NCBI GenBank assembly: GCA_031277795.1
Contig: JAITLQ010000013.1
Coordinates: 223,566-287,565 of the forward strand
Reading direction: 5' to 3'
DNA length: 64,000 nucleotides
From: Arthrobacter sp.
GTDB lineage: Bacteria > Actinomycetota > Actinomycetes > Actinomycetales > Micrococcaceae
Shown here: piece after piece, positions 51,561-60,800 of the stretch
How the letters are laid out: each line of letters begins with the position of its first letter
How positions within the stretch are numbered: the first letter of the stretch is position 1
Made by a program: the position numbers and the translations under genes
Notes under the pieces: generated by a model
What the model was told of the DNA's origin: nothing
The model's input: only the letters and a program-made list of their open reading frames with translations
Databases searched by the model: none

Positions 51561-51932
51561 ATGTGGACCGAGAATGGACAGGTGACTCATGACAAATTCG
51601 CCCAAGCACGGCAGATGGAAGCTCGTGCAATCTTGGAACTGATCCAGGAGCACGTAGATCAGGCCGTAGGCGCCTTGGCAAACATCGAGACCCTTGAACA
51701 GCAAGTTCTCGATGATGAGGTGCCAGAGGTTGTGTTTCGCGCGCTGGAGAACCTGAGCTCCATCGAGCAGCGCGTGCATCTAGCGAAAAGTGAGTTGATC
51801 GCGATCCTTGCGTCAAAGCACCACCTGTCGCTTCGCGTGATTGGCCGACGCCTCGGCCTCTCTGCCTCGACCGTCCATCGACTGGTCAAGGAACGCGAGG
51901 CATCCGGAAGCTCTCCGTCGGACACGCCGTAG
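51561..51932 (+). CDS. small HTH protein
   Basis: The 123-aa product (frame open from 51486; ATG at 51561 chosen with little support) is helical, with two repeats of Ile/Leu-rich helices and a C-terminal helix-turn-helix LSLRVIGRRLGLSASTVHRL. It could be a transcription regulator or plasmid copy-number protein. It is divergent from the adhesin gene, so it may control it. Confidence 0.5.
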   Translation: MWTENGQVTHDKFAQARQMEARAILELIQEHVDQAVGALANIETLEQQVLDDEVPEVVFRALENLSSIEQRVHLAKSELIAILASKHHLSLRVIGRRLGLSASTVHRLVKEREASGSSPSDTP

Positions 51933-51998
51933 CAAATGCGCGGGAATATGTCCCAGTCGGGGCATCCTGATCCTGGATCAACATCGAGAGGAGTCCTC

Positions 51999-52211
51999 AT
52001 GCCTACCCCATCCAAGGGAGACCGCAGGCCCGTGAACATCCGCGTGCCTCGTGCCACGCACGAAGCTCTCCAGGAGGTTAAGCAGCTCACCGGCGTGGAC
52101 GTCACTGATCAGCTCGCCCCGCTCGTGATCGAGTACGCCAAGCGCGCGCAGGCTGAGGCACGCAACTCTGCCCCGTCGATTCTCGCGGAGTCCCTGATGA
52201 AGAGCGCATAA
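51999..52211 (+). CDS. ribbon-helix-helix protein
   Basis: The 70-aa protein starts after GAGAGGA. RPVNIRVPRATHEALQEVKQ gives the strand and first helix of an Arc/MetJ-type fold, and VTDQLAPLVIEYAKRA the second helix. It may act as an antitoxin-like or replication-control repressor upstream of the putative rep gene. Confidence 0.6.
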   Translation: MPTPSKGDRRPVNIRVPRATHEALQEVKQLTGVDVTDQLAPLVIEYAKRAQAEARNSAPSILAESLMKSA

Positions 52212-52218
52212 ACGAGAA

Positions 52219-52240
52219 GGGCCCCGCCGAAGCGGGGCCC
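52219..52240 (+). terminator. intrinsic terminator after the RHH gene
   Basis: A 9-bp GC stem (52219-52227 with 52232-52240) has a CGAA tetraloop. Confidence 0.7.
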
Positions 52241-52365
52241 AACTAAGACTCGGAACCTTGCTACTTACAGTTTGCCGACCGCTGAGTAGCTAGATCCTCC
52301 GATCCACCCAACCTCTACCTTGCGAAGAAAGAGGACTGAATCATGAACTCCCCGAGGGGAGAACT

Positions 52366-53754
52366 ATGTCTAGCATAGCCCTAGGCACGGCTGAGTCAAA
52401 CCTTCCTGCATCTGTTCAGGATCACATTCAGGTAGTTGACAGCCCTCTAGTTTCTCCACATTCCCCGCAGCGCCGGCGTTCTTCTGCGCGCGCTGAGGCC
52501 ACGCGCCGGCGTAATTCTCGAGCCCGCAAGCAGGTCGCTGCTCGCTATTGCGCTGTCGGTCAGATCATTGCCCTTCGCGCCCGTTACGCCCGTCCCCATC
52601 TGGGCCGGGAACGCGACGCGCGCAACGTCGCCCGCTGCCTTGGGAAGGCCCCGGAGCTCGTGCGCGCCCGCGACGCTGCGCAGTGGCACACCGCCTTGCG
52701 CTCAACCTCGTTGTACCTGGACGCGCGCATGAACACGCGGGTGAAGCTGGAGCAGTTCGGCCAGGGCCTCACGGACCTCGCCCGCACGGACATGAGCGTC
52801 ACGCAGGTCTTCGCCACCCTCATGCACCGCTTCTCGATCAGCTACACCACGGTGAAGCGCTGGATTCGCCGGCTGCGCGAGGCGGGCCTCATCCTGACCT
52901 TGGCGACCGGCCGCCTAGCTGCTGACGCCGTGAAAAGCGGTTCTCAGCCGGCAGGCAAGCCGGCTCACAACGAGGTGGCCGTCTACCTGCTCACGGTGCC
53001 GCGCTCTCATGTGCTGGAGCCCGAGAACTTGGGCGTGCCGGCCGAGTCCAGGGGTGAGGCTGTAGCCCAAGCCAGGGTTTCCACGATGCGAAAGTGGCCC
53101 ACTTCTTCCCCGGAGGGGAAGTTCCTTGATTCTCAGAAGGAAAGTTTCTCTACGCACGCGAGCGCGCAAGCGCGCGAGGAAGAACCCAAGCCCTCGATCA
53201 GGCGTCCGAGGCTGTTGCGCTACCGCCGCCACTCCAGCTACCCGATTCACCAGGCCCCCGGAGCATCGAAGTCCGCTCAACGGCAAGCAGCCGGCCGCGT
53301 TGCCGATGAGCACATGAGCTTGGGATACCTGAGCAACAACGCCATTGCAGCCCTCTGCCGGCCGTTCTTCGCCGCAGGATGGACCCCGGCCGATGTGCTC
53401 CACAGCCTGAACCACCGCCCCGGCGGAAGCCCTCACGCAGGTTTCCCGTTGCCGGCCGAGCTCGTGCTCCTAGGCCCGAAGCACCACCGCCTGCGCCTAG
53501 AGGCAATTGCTCGCTTCCGGCTGGGTCTCTTCCTCGGCCAGGACGGCGCTCCGGCGCCTTCCATGGACGCAGAGCGGGCCGCCCAAGTCCGCACGGAGCG
53601 CGCCGCAGCGCGCCGCAGCTCCCAGGCTGCTTACGAGGCCATGACGGCTCAGAAGAGCCCCGTGCAGCTTCAGCGCACCGCAGCCGGAATCGCCAGCGTG
53701 CGAGAGCACCTGCGCCGGCATCGCATCGACTCAGCCAACGCCCGCCAGGCCTAA
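52366..53754 (+). CDS. putative plasmid replication initiator (winged helix)
   Basis: The 462-aa protein starts at an ATG after GAGGGGAG. Its first 100 residues are basic and Arg-rich. The centre has a helical section (LEQFGQGLTDLARTD) and a winged helix, MHRFSISYTTVKRWIRRLREAGLIL (about 151-175). The second half holds helical repeats and a basic end. Proteins of this size and layout act as Rep on actinobacterial theta plasmids, and its place between an RHH gene and par/Lsr2 genes fits. No direct signature confirms it. Confidence 0.5.
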   Translation: MSSIALGTAESNLPASVQDHIQVVDSPLVSPHSPQRRRSSARAEATRRRNSRARKQVAARYCAVGQIIALRARYARPHLGRERDARNVARCLGKAPELVRARDAAQWHTALRSTSLYLDARMNTRVKLEQFGQGLTDLARTDMSVTQVFATLMHRFSISYTTVKRWIRRLREAGLILTLATGRLAADAVKSGSQPAGKPAHNEVAVYLLTVPRSHVLEPENLGVPAESRGEAVAQARVSTMRKWPTSSPEGKFLDSQKESFSTHASAQAREEEPKPSIRRPRLLRYRRHSSYPIHQAPGASKSAQRQAAGRVADEHMSLGYLSNNAIAALCRPFFAAGWTPADVLHSLNHRPGGSPHAGFPLPAELVLLGPKHHRLRLEAIARFRLGLFLGQDGAPAPSMDAERAAQVRTERAAARRSSQAAYEAMTAQKSPVQLQRTAAGIASVREHLRRHRIDSANARQA

Positions 53755-53768
53755 GGAAGGACCCGCCC

Positions 53769-54188
53769 ATGACGCCGAACAACTCAGCTTCCCCGCTCGG
53801 TGCGATCACGCAAGCCCTGGATGACCTGGAGAGCGCCTGCGGGGCCTCCGACGCCGTGGCCGCCTGGCGGCTCTTCGCTGAGGCACTGAGCGCAGCTGCC
53901 AGCGCCAGCGGCGCAACATCCCCCGCCCTGCCCGGCGCTGAGCCAGTGGTGTTCGCGCTGCCCTACCCCACCCGTGAGCATGTCACCCTCGCGCTGCTCA
54001 CCCACGACCAGGACCAAGCCCCCCACGTCGTCATCAACGCCGGCTACCTCACCTACAAGCTCACCGAACAACCCGAAGAGCTCGCAGACGCCTTGCTGAC
54101 GCTCCGGCAGGGCCCGACGCCCCTGTCCGAGCTCGATTGCATCAGCACCACGCTCAGTGAGCATGTGACCATCACGGCTCAGGGATGA
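53769..54188 (+). CDS. hypothetical 139-aa protein downstream of rep-like gene
   Basis: The ATG follows AAGGAAGGAC. The protein is acidic, with an Ala/Ser-rich first half and a second half with alternating hydrophobic strands (VTLALLTHDQDQAPHVVINA). It is cotranscribed with the rep-like gene (14-nt gap) and ends at a strong terminator. No family is recognised. Confidence 0.5.
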   Translation: MTPNNSASPLGAITQALDDLESACGASDAVAAWRLFAEALSAAASASGATSPALPGAEPVVFALPYPTREHVTLALLTHDQDQAPHVVINAGYLTYKLTEQPEELADALLTLRQGPTPLSELDCISTTLSEHVTITAQG

Positions 54189-54197
54189 ACACGCAAA

Positions 54198-54229
54198 AGG
54201 GGTGGGAGCTGCCAGCAGCTCCCACCCCT
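54198..54229. terminator. bidirectional terminator
   Basis: A perfect 14-bp stem (54198-54211 with 54216-54229) with a 4-nt loop lies between convergent genes and can serve both. Confidence 0.8.
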
Positions 54230-54242
54230 CGCGTGTTCCCAG

Positions 54243-54569
54243 CTAGGCCAACAACATGGCCACGTCATCCACCACACCTTGTAGGGGCGACTCGCCACCG
54301 AAAGCCATCTGAAGCCGCAGCAGCGCGGCGAACGACGGCCCGGTCTCAGAGACCAGCCACGAACGCATCGTCTCTTCCTCCACCCCAGCTCGGTCGGCAA
54401 AGGCCGGGATGGTGCAGCCCACTGCCTGAGCCCGCCACCACAACTGGCACAGCTGAACATGCCCGGCAACGTCAGCCAGCAACGCAGAATCTCTTGCCGC
54501 CTCCGCCCCGTCAGCAACAGGCACAAGCTCAGGCCAACGGCCCCCACGATCAGACGTAACAGCGCTCAT
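54243..54569 (-). CDS. small HTH/XRE-like regulator
   Basis: The 108-aa protein has a helix-turn-helix near the middle (IPAFADRAGVEEETMRSWLV, then SFAALLRLQMAFGG), as in short Cro/XRE-like regulators. No ligand domain. It may control the rep unit across the terminator or the membrane genes upstream. Confidence 0.5.
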   Translation of the reverse strand: MSAVTSDRGGRWPELVPVADGAEAARDSALLADVAGHVQLCQLWWRAQAVGCTIPAFADRAGVEEETMRSWLVSETGPSFAALLRLQMAFGGESPLQGVVDDVAMLLA

Positions 54570-54712
54570 GAATCCCCCAAGGACAATGAAAATGAAGCGT
54601 CCAGAGCATCAGCGATGCCGGAACACAGCACAAGAATACACATCGTCTGATCAGTGCATAATCATGCGCTTCATTTACATATTCTCGCGCCGTTTGACAG
54701 ATTCTCCGGCCC

Positions 54713-54718
54713 TAGACT
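54713..54718 (+). promoter_or_regulatory. -10 element of a leaderless membrane-protein transcript
   Basis: TAGACT lies 12 nt before the GTG at 54725. TTGACA at 54694-54699 leaves only 13 nt, too short for a standard pair. Confidence 0.4.
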
Positions 54719-54724
54719 CACCCC

Positions 54725-55291
54725 GTGCCCGACATGCCCCACCTCATCGCCCGCATCTGCAATCCCATGGCCATGGGAGCGGCGCTGCTGCTTAGCCTGC
54801 CGCTGCGCTACCCGCACGTGCCTTGGCCCATGGCGGGGCTCGCAGCACTCTTCCTCATGCTCATTCCGTGGGGGGCATTGATCGTGATGCGCCGGCGTGG
54901 AGTCGTCGACGATGAGCACGTCACCCGCCGAGAGCAGCGCAAGCCCGTGTTCATCGCCGCCCTGTGCTCCATCGTGGCGGGCTTCGCCCTGCTGTGGGCC
55001 CTCCGCGCGCCGGCCATTGTCCTGGCAGAGAGCGGCGCCATCCTGGCCGGACTGTGCGTGCTCGTCCTCCTAAGCCTGCGATGGAAGGTCTCCGTTCACG
55101 CCTGCACCGCGGCCTTTGTCGCCTGCCGCGCGGCAGGATTCATCCCCGTTGCCGGTGTGCAGCTCGCAGTGTGTTTCGTGGTCCTGGTGGCCTGGAGCAG
55201 GCTCAAACCCCAAGAACACTCAGTGGACCAGGTGCTCGCAGGCACCGCCGTGGGGGCCGCTGCCAGCCTGCTACCGATACTGGCGGGCTGA
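54725..55291 (+). CDS. PAP2-like membrane protein
   Basis: The 188-aa product has about six membrane segments. VSVHACTAAF sits where PAP2 phosphatases have P-S-G-H, and WSRLKPQEHSVDQVLAG resembles S-R-x5-H-x3-D but with one residue fewer between His and Asp. It may be a divergent lipid-phosphate phosphatase or an inactive relative. The leaderless GTG start is supported by the -10 box 12 nt upstream. It ends 21 nt inside the convergent gene. Confidence 0.55.
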   Translation: MPDMPHLIARICNPMAMGAALLLSLPLRYPHVPWPMAGLAALFLMLIPWGALIVMRRRGVVDDEHVTRREQRKPVFIAALCSIVAGFALLWALRAPAIVLAESGAILAGLCVLVLLSLRWKVSVHACTAAFVACRAAGFIPVAGVQLAVCFVVLVAWSRLKPQEHSVDQVLAGTAVGAAASLLPILAG

Positions 55292-55999
55292 AGTGCGCCG
55301 GGCATGCGCGAAGAGCCCAAACAGCCCTAGCAAGATCACCAACGCCGCGCTGTAGAGCACCAGGTCAATCACCTTCTGAAGACCACTGCCAGCAATCACG
55401 ATGCCGAAGTAGATCGGCGTCAGCACCAGGATGAGGCCCAAGCCCACGGCCGCCGTGCGCAACGAGCCACGCACCAGGGCCGATGAAGCAAGCCCGGCCT
55501 TGCGCCACGTCGGCACCAGCAAGGAGCCGCACACATACGCCGGATAGACGAAGGTGAAGCCCTTGTACCAGCCCGTCGCTGGCTGATGAAGGAACGGATT
55601 CATGCCCATAGCGCTGTAGGGCGCATCGATGCAGAAGAACGCCACGATCACGCCACCCACGCCGATGGCGAAGGCCCACGCACCCGGGCCGCGCCAGATC
55701 CTCCGCGCCAGGTCGGAACCCAGTTCGCCACCGCGCGTCAGCGCTGTTCCCAGCGCCCCGAACATCACGGAAGTGATGAAGGAATGCTGGAGCAAGTTCA
55801 GGTAGTTGCGCCCGCCCAAGATGCGATCGACAGGCAGATAGAACGCCGGGACCATGATCCACAAGACCAGCGCCATCAAGGCGTGAGCGACAAGCAGCGG
55901 AACCGAGCTGCGCCCCCGCAAGACCAGCACCAACCGAACGAGGGACACGACCGTGAAAACCACCGCAGCCACCACGGCCGCCACGACGCTAGCGTCCAT
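55271..55999 (-). CDS. integral membrane protein, about seven segments, unknown
   Basis: The 242-aa product has hydrophobic segments near 5-25, 35-55, 70-90, 110-130, 150-165, 185-205 and 212-232 and no catalytic motif that I recognise. It lies 3 nt after a DNA-binding-type gene; such regulator-plus-membrane pairs are common on actinobacterial plasmids. Confidence 0.55.
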   Translation of the reverse strand: MDASVVAAVVAAVVFTVVSLVRLVLVLRGRSSVPLLVAHALMALVLWIMVPAFYLPVDRILGGRNYLNLLQHSFITSVMFGALGTALTRGGELGSDLARRIWRGPGAWAFAIGVGGVIVAFFCIDAPYSAMGMNPFLHQPATGWYKGFTFVYPAYVCGSLLVPTWRKAGLASSALVRGSLRTAAVGLGLILVLTPIYFGIVIAGSGLQKVIDLVLYSAALVILLGLFGLFAHARRTSARQYR

Positions 56000-56002
56000 C
56001 TC

Positions 56003-56695
56003 TCACCCCAAGAATTCCTTGAACGTCTGATCGTGCTGCATCTGCTCCCCCACGTCCTTCAAGCGAGCCCGCACCACCTCGATGAGCTCAACTGTAGGCA
56101 CCTGGACCAGCCAATCCCCCAGCGCGTTCTCCGGCCAGCCGGCCTCTTCGGGCTCGAGTAGGCCCATGGCCACGAACCCTGAGGCGGCGCTCACACCGGC
56201 CTCCTGGGCACACACCACGGCCACATCCGCGCGAAGGCCATTGCGCACGATGCGCCAGAGCAACGACTGATCCACGCCCAGGGCATCCTTCACGGCCGCG
56301 CGGGTGCCAGGGCGCACGATGGCATCGAACCACCTGTGCGAGGCAATCTTCACGTCCCACTCCCCCGGCACCGGCACATGACCGCGCTTGCCCACCAGAT
56401 GCCACTGGAGAGCCCCGAGAAGGACAGGGGTGTCAATGAAGGCCGGCGCCTCCGCAGAGGTCGGCCTAGCGGGGTAGACGTGAGCGAACTCAGGGAAGGC
56501 TCTCAGCGCCTCCAGCGGGCTCACTTTGAACCCGCGCGCAGCCGCCACCACAGAGGCTTCAGAGACGCTGTCACGGGCCACCTGGGCCCGCAGGCGCATC
56601 GCCGGCACACCGGCAGCCCGAGCAACCTTGGCAATCGGCTCAGAAGGTGCGACGGAATCCATCCACGCCCTGAACTCAGCAGCACGAACACTCAC
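56003..56695 (-). CDS. putative DNA-binding regulator paired with membrane protein
   Basis: The 230-aa protein begins with a helix-turn-helix-like stretch (SEPIAKVARAAGVPAMRLRAQV, about 17-38). A second one lies at AVKDALGVDQSLLWRIVRNG (about 134-153). The Gly/Trp-rich middle (ALQWHLVGKRGHVPVPGEWD) is not assigned. It is transcribed just before the membrane gene at 55271 and probably with it. Confidence 0.5.
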   Translation of the reverse strand: MSVRAAEFRAWMDSVAPSEPIAKVARAAGVPAMRLRAQVARDSVSEASVVAAARGFKVSPLEALRAFPEFAHVYPARPTSAEAPAFIDTPVLLGALQWHLVGKRGHVPVPGEWDVKIASHRWFDAIVRPGTRAAVKDALGVDQSLLWRIVRNGLRADVAVVCAQEAGVSAASGFVAMGLLEPEEAGWPENALGDWLVQVPTVELIEVVRARLKDVGEQMQHDQTFKEFLG

Positions 56696-56822
56696 GGACG
56701 CCTCCCCCCCCTTTCGACCTTGCGCCCCTCATCTTCTCAAACACTGTTCCCCTACGAGCAGCACAGCGCACAAGCACTACCCTCGACGGAGGCAAACAGA
56801 GACCAGAAGGACCACCAACAGC

Positions 56823-57170
56823 ATGAAGAAGAACACCTGGACCCGCTTCCCGGCGGACCAGACGCCCCACGAGCTGTGGAACACCGATGAGACAGTGGCC
56901 GCAGCCCTAGCAACATCACAACCACACGAGCGAGCCCTTTGGAAAGACCCCAAGAGCCCGTGGAATGTCTGCCACTACCTGCTTGTGCCGATCCACGACA
57001 AGAATGGAACCGGCGAGTACAGATTCTACGTTCTCATCCAACAAGGCAGCGTCACCAGTGTGCGAGATATCACCGTGGGCTGGAGCTGGACTAAATCACC
57101 AACCGACTTCACCAAAGAAACCCAAGGCGAAGTCTTCGAGACCCTCGCCTCAGAAATACTCTCACGCTGA
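56823..57170 (+). CDS. hypothetical 115-aa protein
   Basis: The ATG follows AGAAGGA at 15 nt. The product is rich in Trp and Lys (MKKNTWTRFPADQTPHELW), with two beta-like stretches (YRFYVLIQQGSVTSVRDITVGW). No family recognised. A strong terminator follows, so it is probably transcribed alone. Confidence 0.5.
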   Translation: MKKNTWTRFPADQTPHELWNTDETVAAALATSQPHERALWKDPKSPWNVCHYLLVPIHDKNGTGEYRFYVLIQQGSVTSVRDITVGWSWTKSPTDFTKETQGEVFETLASEILSR

Positions 57171-57179
57171 ACCCAACGC

Positions 57180-57224
57180 AAGGATGGTCCCCCGCATCGC
57201 ACAAGCGGGGGACCATCCTTTTTT
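57180..57224 (+). terminator. intrinsic terminator
   Basis: A perfect 16-bp stem (57180-57195 with 57205-57220) with a 9-nt loop is followed by a run of T, the most canonical terminator in the window. Confidence 0.9.
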
Positions 57225-57376
57225 CGAACACCAATCAGGCGGGACGCCACCTGCATTCTCAGGTACTTGGGGACTACCTGGACCGTTCGAACTGCCACCA
57301 GGATAACGACATAACAGGCACGAGAGGAAGCCTCAAACCTGAAAAGAAACTGGCAATAGTCCCCAGCGCAGCCGGA

Positions 57377-57712
57377 CTAGTTGGCGGCGGCGTAGGCCTC
57401 CTGAATCGAGGCGGGGATGCGGCCGCGCTCGGCCACCTCGTAGCCGTTAGCCTTGGCCCACTCGCGCATCTTGGTCTGCTCGCCCGAACCCGCACTGGGG
57501 CGGCTCACACGGGCCTTGCGGTCGGCCTTGACCGGGGCCGCGTTCTCCACGAACTCCCTGATCGACTCGTGGAAGAGCTCGGCGCCCTCGTGGTCCAGAT
57601 CGATCTGATAGTGCTTTCCATCCACCGAGAACTGAATGCGCGTGTGATTCTCGCGATCCAGGGGCTTGCCGGTGAGGTCGTTGATCAACTGCGTGGTCTG
57701 GATTTCAGCCAT
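57377..57712 (-). CDS. lsr2: Lsr2-family nucleoid protein
   Basis: The 111-aa protein has the Lsr2 dimerisation domain (about 1-60, with IQFSVDGKHYQIDLD) and the DNA-binding end MREWAKANGYEVAERGRIPASIQEAY, where RGR inserts in the AT-rich minor groove. Lsr2 is the actinobacterial counterpart of H-NS; plasmid copies act as stealth factors that silence foreign genes, suggesting a role in lowering the cost of this element. The start at 57712 follows a purine-rich ribosome binding site. A perfect palindrome lies upstream. Confidence 0.9.
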   Translation of the reverse strand: MAEIQTTQLINDLTGKPLDRENHTRIQFSVDGKHYQIDLDHEGAELFHESIREFVENAAPVKADRKARVSRPSAGSGEQTKMREWAKANGYEVAERGRIPASIQEAYAAAN

Positions 57713-57739
57713 GAGACTGTTTCTCCTGTCGTGTGTGTT

Positions 57740-57756
57740 ACGCCGTTGAACGGCGT
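57740..57756. promoter_or_regulatory. 17-nt perfect palindrome upstream of lsr2
   Basis: ACGCCGTTGAACGGCGT is two 8-nt inverse arms around one base, 28 nt before the lsr2 start. It may be an operator or a hairpin in the leader. Confidence 0.45.
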
Positions 57757-57869
57757 GATCTGTCCAAAATGCCGCCGAAGTCAGCAACTACTTGGAAGAG
57801 TACGGCAACTCGCACTCCGATGCTATTCCGAAACGCAAGGTCTGCACAGCGTGTGTGGCCATGTCTGGA

Positions 57870-60800
57870 TTATTCGTTGTCTCTGACCCATGAAACTCCG
57901 TCCCCTTCCGACTCTGCCGACAAGTCAGTAACCCGGGTGACCCAATCAGTCTCGGAGAGGACCATGCTCTGTTCGGCACCATAAAGGTCTTCCAAAGTCA
58001 GGTTGAGATAGCCAGGGTCGCTCTCGTCCTGATCAATCGCGGTCACAGTGAAAGTGTCAGATTCAATTTTCACCGTGTCCTGAGGGAACAGCTCGTCGCA
58101 CCGAACCGACTGTTCATCGACCAGCGCATCTGAGGCAGAGACGGACGCGGCCGGCGCCGGAGCCGGCTCCGTGCCGTGTGCGGTCTCGGGGCGGGGCAAG
58201 TTCGCGTGGTCCACCGTCACCGGCTTCAGGGTGAACGAAGCCACGTTGATGGGCAGGGAACGGCCATCGAAGTTCTCGTGGGCGCGAGCTCTGAACGCCT
58301 CGATGGTCTCGCGGTCTACGCCGTCAGCGTTGATCGGGTCATCGATCCAGAACGTCTGCATCTCGATGGGGTCAAGACCATCGGGCGCAGCCATCGCACG
58401 CCCCTGGATCAGCGGGAGGTCCGTGCCGGCCCAATCGTTGTTCCACAGCATGCGTGAGGCCTGCGGTGAGGTGCGCATCAGGGCAATGCGCTGCTGCATG
58501 TTGTCACGGGCACCTTGCTCGAAGTGAGAAGCATCGGGGCGCTGGATGCCGATCACGATGTGGATGTTTGAGCTACGAGCCAGAGCAAGCATGCCCTGGA
58601 TTTGGCCAAAGGCCTCGTGGTCGCCGGTGCGCTTGCGAGTCTTGCCGTTCTCATCCTCAACGGGCTCCTTCCAGAGCTTATTGAGCAGCTGACGCAGGAT
58701 CAGATACTCGTCCAGGATGACGAGGACAGGCTCGAAGACCGGCTGCGGCTGCTTGGTGACGTTGGCTGCTTCAGTCTGGTTGTTTCGCTTGTGCATGAGC
58801 GCGTGCACGGAATCGATGAGGTTTGCCATGTCTTCGGGGGCGGTGGCGACCCAGATGCCCGGGAAGCCCACAAAGGGAGAGAGCTCGATCCTCTTGGGGT
58901 CCGCTGCGAGTACTGGCATGCCGCACGCGACGGCGCCCATGACCAGTGAGCGGAGCACAGTGGTCTTACCGCCGCCTGTTGGGCCCGCGATGAGTGCGTG
59001 CGGCATGGTGGATTTGGTGCCGACGTCCCAGCCTCGGTTGTTCCCAGCCTCGTCCACTCCGTAGTAGAGCGTCTGGCTCTTCGGGATGCCCTCACGTTTG
59101 GGATAGAGCGAGAGGCCAGGGTGCCGGGCCATGGTGGGCATCTCGGGTTTGGGCTCGAGGACGCCCTGGTCATTGACGCTATCGAAGTTGGCCTGCCACC
59201 TGCCGCCGAACTTCAGCGCAGCGACGGCCTCTAGCCGGCGCTTGAACAGGTCCGAGCCATCGAGGGTTGTTGAGCCGTAGCTCATGAGCACACGGGTGGG
59301 AACCAACAGGTCTTTGATCCCACCGAACTCGTGATACTCGGGGACCTCGATGCGCAGCGGCACCCGGCCGAAGAGGCGCGTGAGGAGAACCTTCGCGCGT
59401 TCGAAGGCGTTGTGCTCGGCACGCTCGCGGGCAGTGAAGTCCCTGCCCTGGGCGGTCAGCGTGCCGGCCGCAATATCCCAGGTCGCGCTCACCGCGTCGA
59501 CGCCCATCCTGGCGCGCAGCTTCTCCTCCAGGCCGTCTCGGAACGCCTCGTCGTACAGCGGAGCAGAGGGGCCGAAGCTGACTTCGAGGAGGTGGGGGAA
59601 GCCGTTACGTGTGCCTGCGCCAGCAGCGCTGATGTGGCCCTTGTCGGCCGTGAAGCCCGGAAGCATCGTGTTGAGGAACGCCTCGGCGTTTCGCTTCAAG
59701 GTGCGGGAAAGCTTCTCTTCGCGGCTCAACGTCAAGGCGTAAACCTCAACCGTGTGTTGAGCTACGTTCCAGGAGGCTTCAACCGCGTCTGCGCCCATAC
59801 GCGCGCAAATCTTTTCTTCCATGTCCTCGCGGAAAGGCTTCGAGAACACTGGAGCGTGTGAACCAAAGCGGATCACCAAGCGGTTAGCAAACCCCGTGCC
59901 TCCGTCCTTGTCGGCTTGGAGCACTGCACCTCCGTCCGTCGTGAAGTCCTTGACGACCGTTGAAAGGAAGTCGGTTGCGCGCGTCCGTAGCAACTTAGCT
60001 AGTCGTTGCTCTTCGGTTAGGCGAATCGCGGCAATCTCCACACTACGAGAGGAAGCGTTCCACATCAGGCGTGCCTCGTCGGCGTCCATGCGCGTGGAGA
60101 ACGCCTCCTCAAACCCCTTCCGGAACTCGACCTCGTGAATCGGAGCTGCTGCACCAAAGCTGAGTTGAACAAACGTGGGGAAGAAATCCTCACCCGCCCC
60201 GGGGCCTGGTGCGGTGATCGCGAGTATCCGACCGCCGTCACTGAAGAAACCCTTGTAGAGCACTTCTACGAACCTGGACAAGAGCGCGCGTGATTCCGCA
60301 TGCAGATCATGAGCAACCACCTTTCGGCGCTGAGGCGCAAGCGTCTTGTTCTTCGCAGGGCGTTGCAACCCTGAAAGCGCCACCGTGCGTCGCTTCGGCT
60401 TCCAGACAGCGTCCAGGTGAGGCGTTCCCATCACCGTGTGGAAATGCTCTTCGAAAGCTGACCGGAAGACCGGATCATGCATTGGGGTATGGGCCGGAAG
60501 CTCAATGAGTAGCGAGGTAGGAACACCCTCCGGGTTGAGGCGGCCGGAGGTGACAATGCGTGCTCCGCGCAATGACGTTCCGCCGATCCCGGACACCAGG
60601 AGAGCTTCCACGTGCTCGCGAGCTCGTTCTCGTTTGGCTGCCGTATGCCACGCCCACGCGAACAGTGCAGCGAGGACGGCGGCGCCCGCCGCAGCTGGGA
60701 GCCACCAGGGCTGAGGGTACTTCGCGTTCAGGTACACGCCGGCCAGCGCCAAGAGCAAGGAACCACCCGTGGCCCACATCATCATGACGGAGGTCGCCGG

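Noticed and set aside
54694..54718. TTGACA/TAGACT as a standard promoter pair
   Set aside because: The spacer is only 13 nt; the -10 alone fits a leaderless start.
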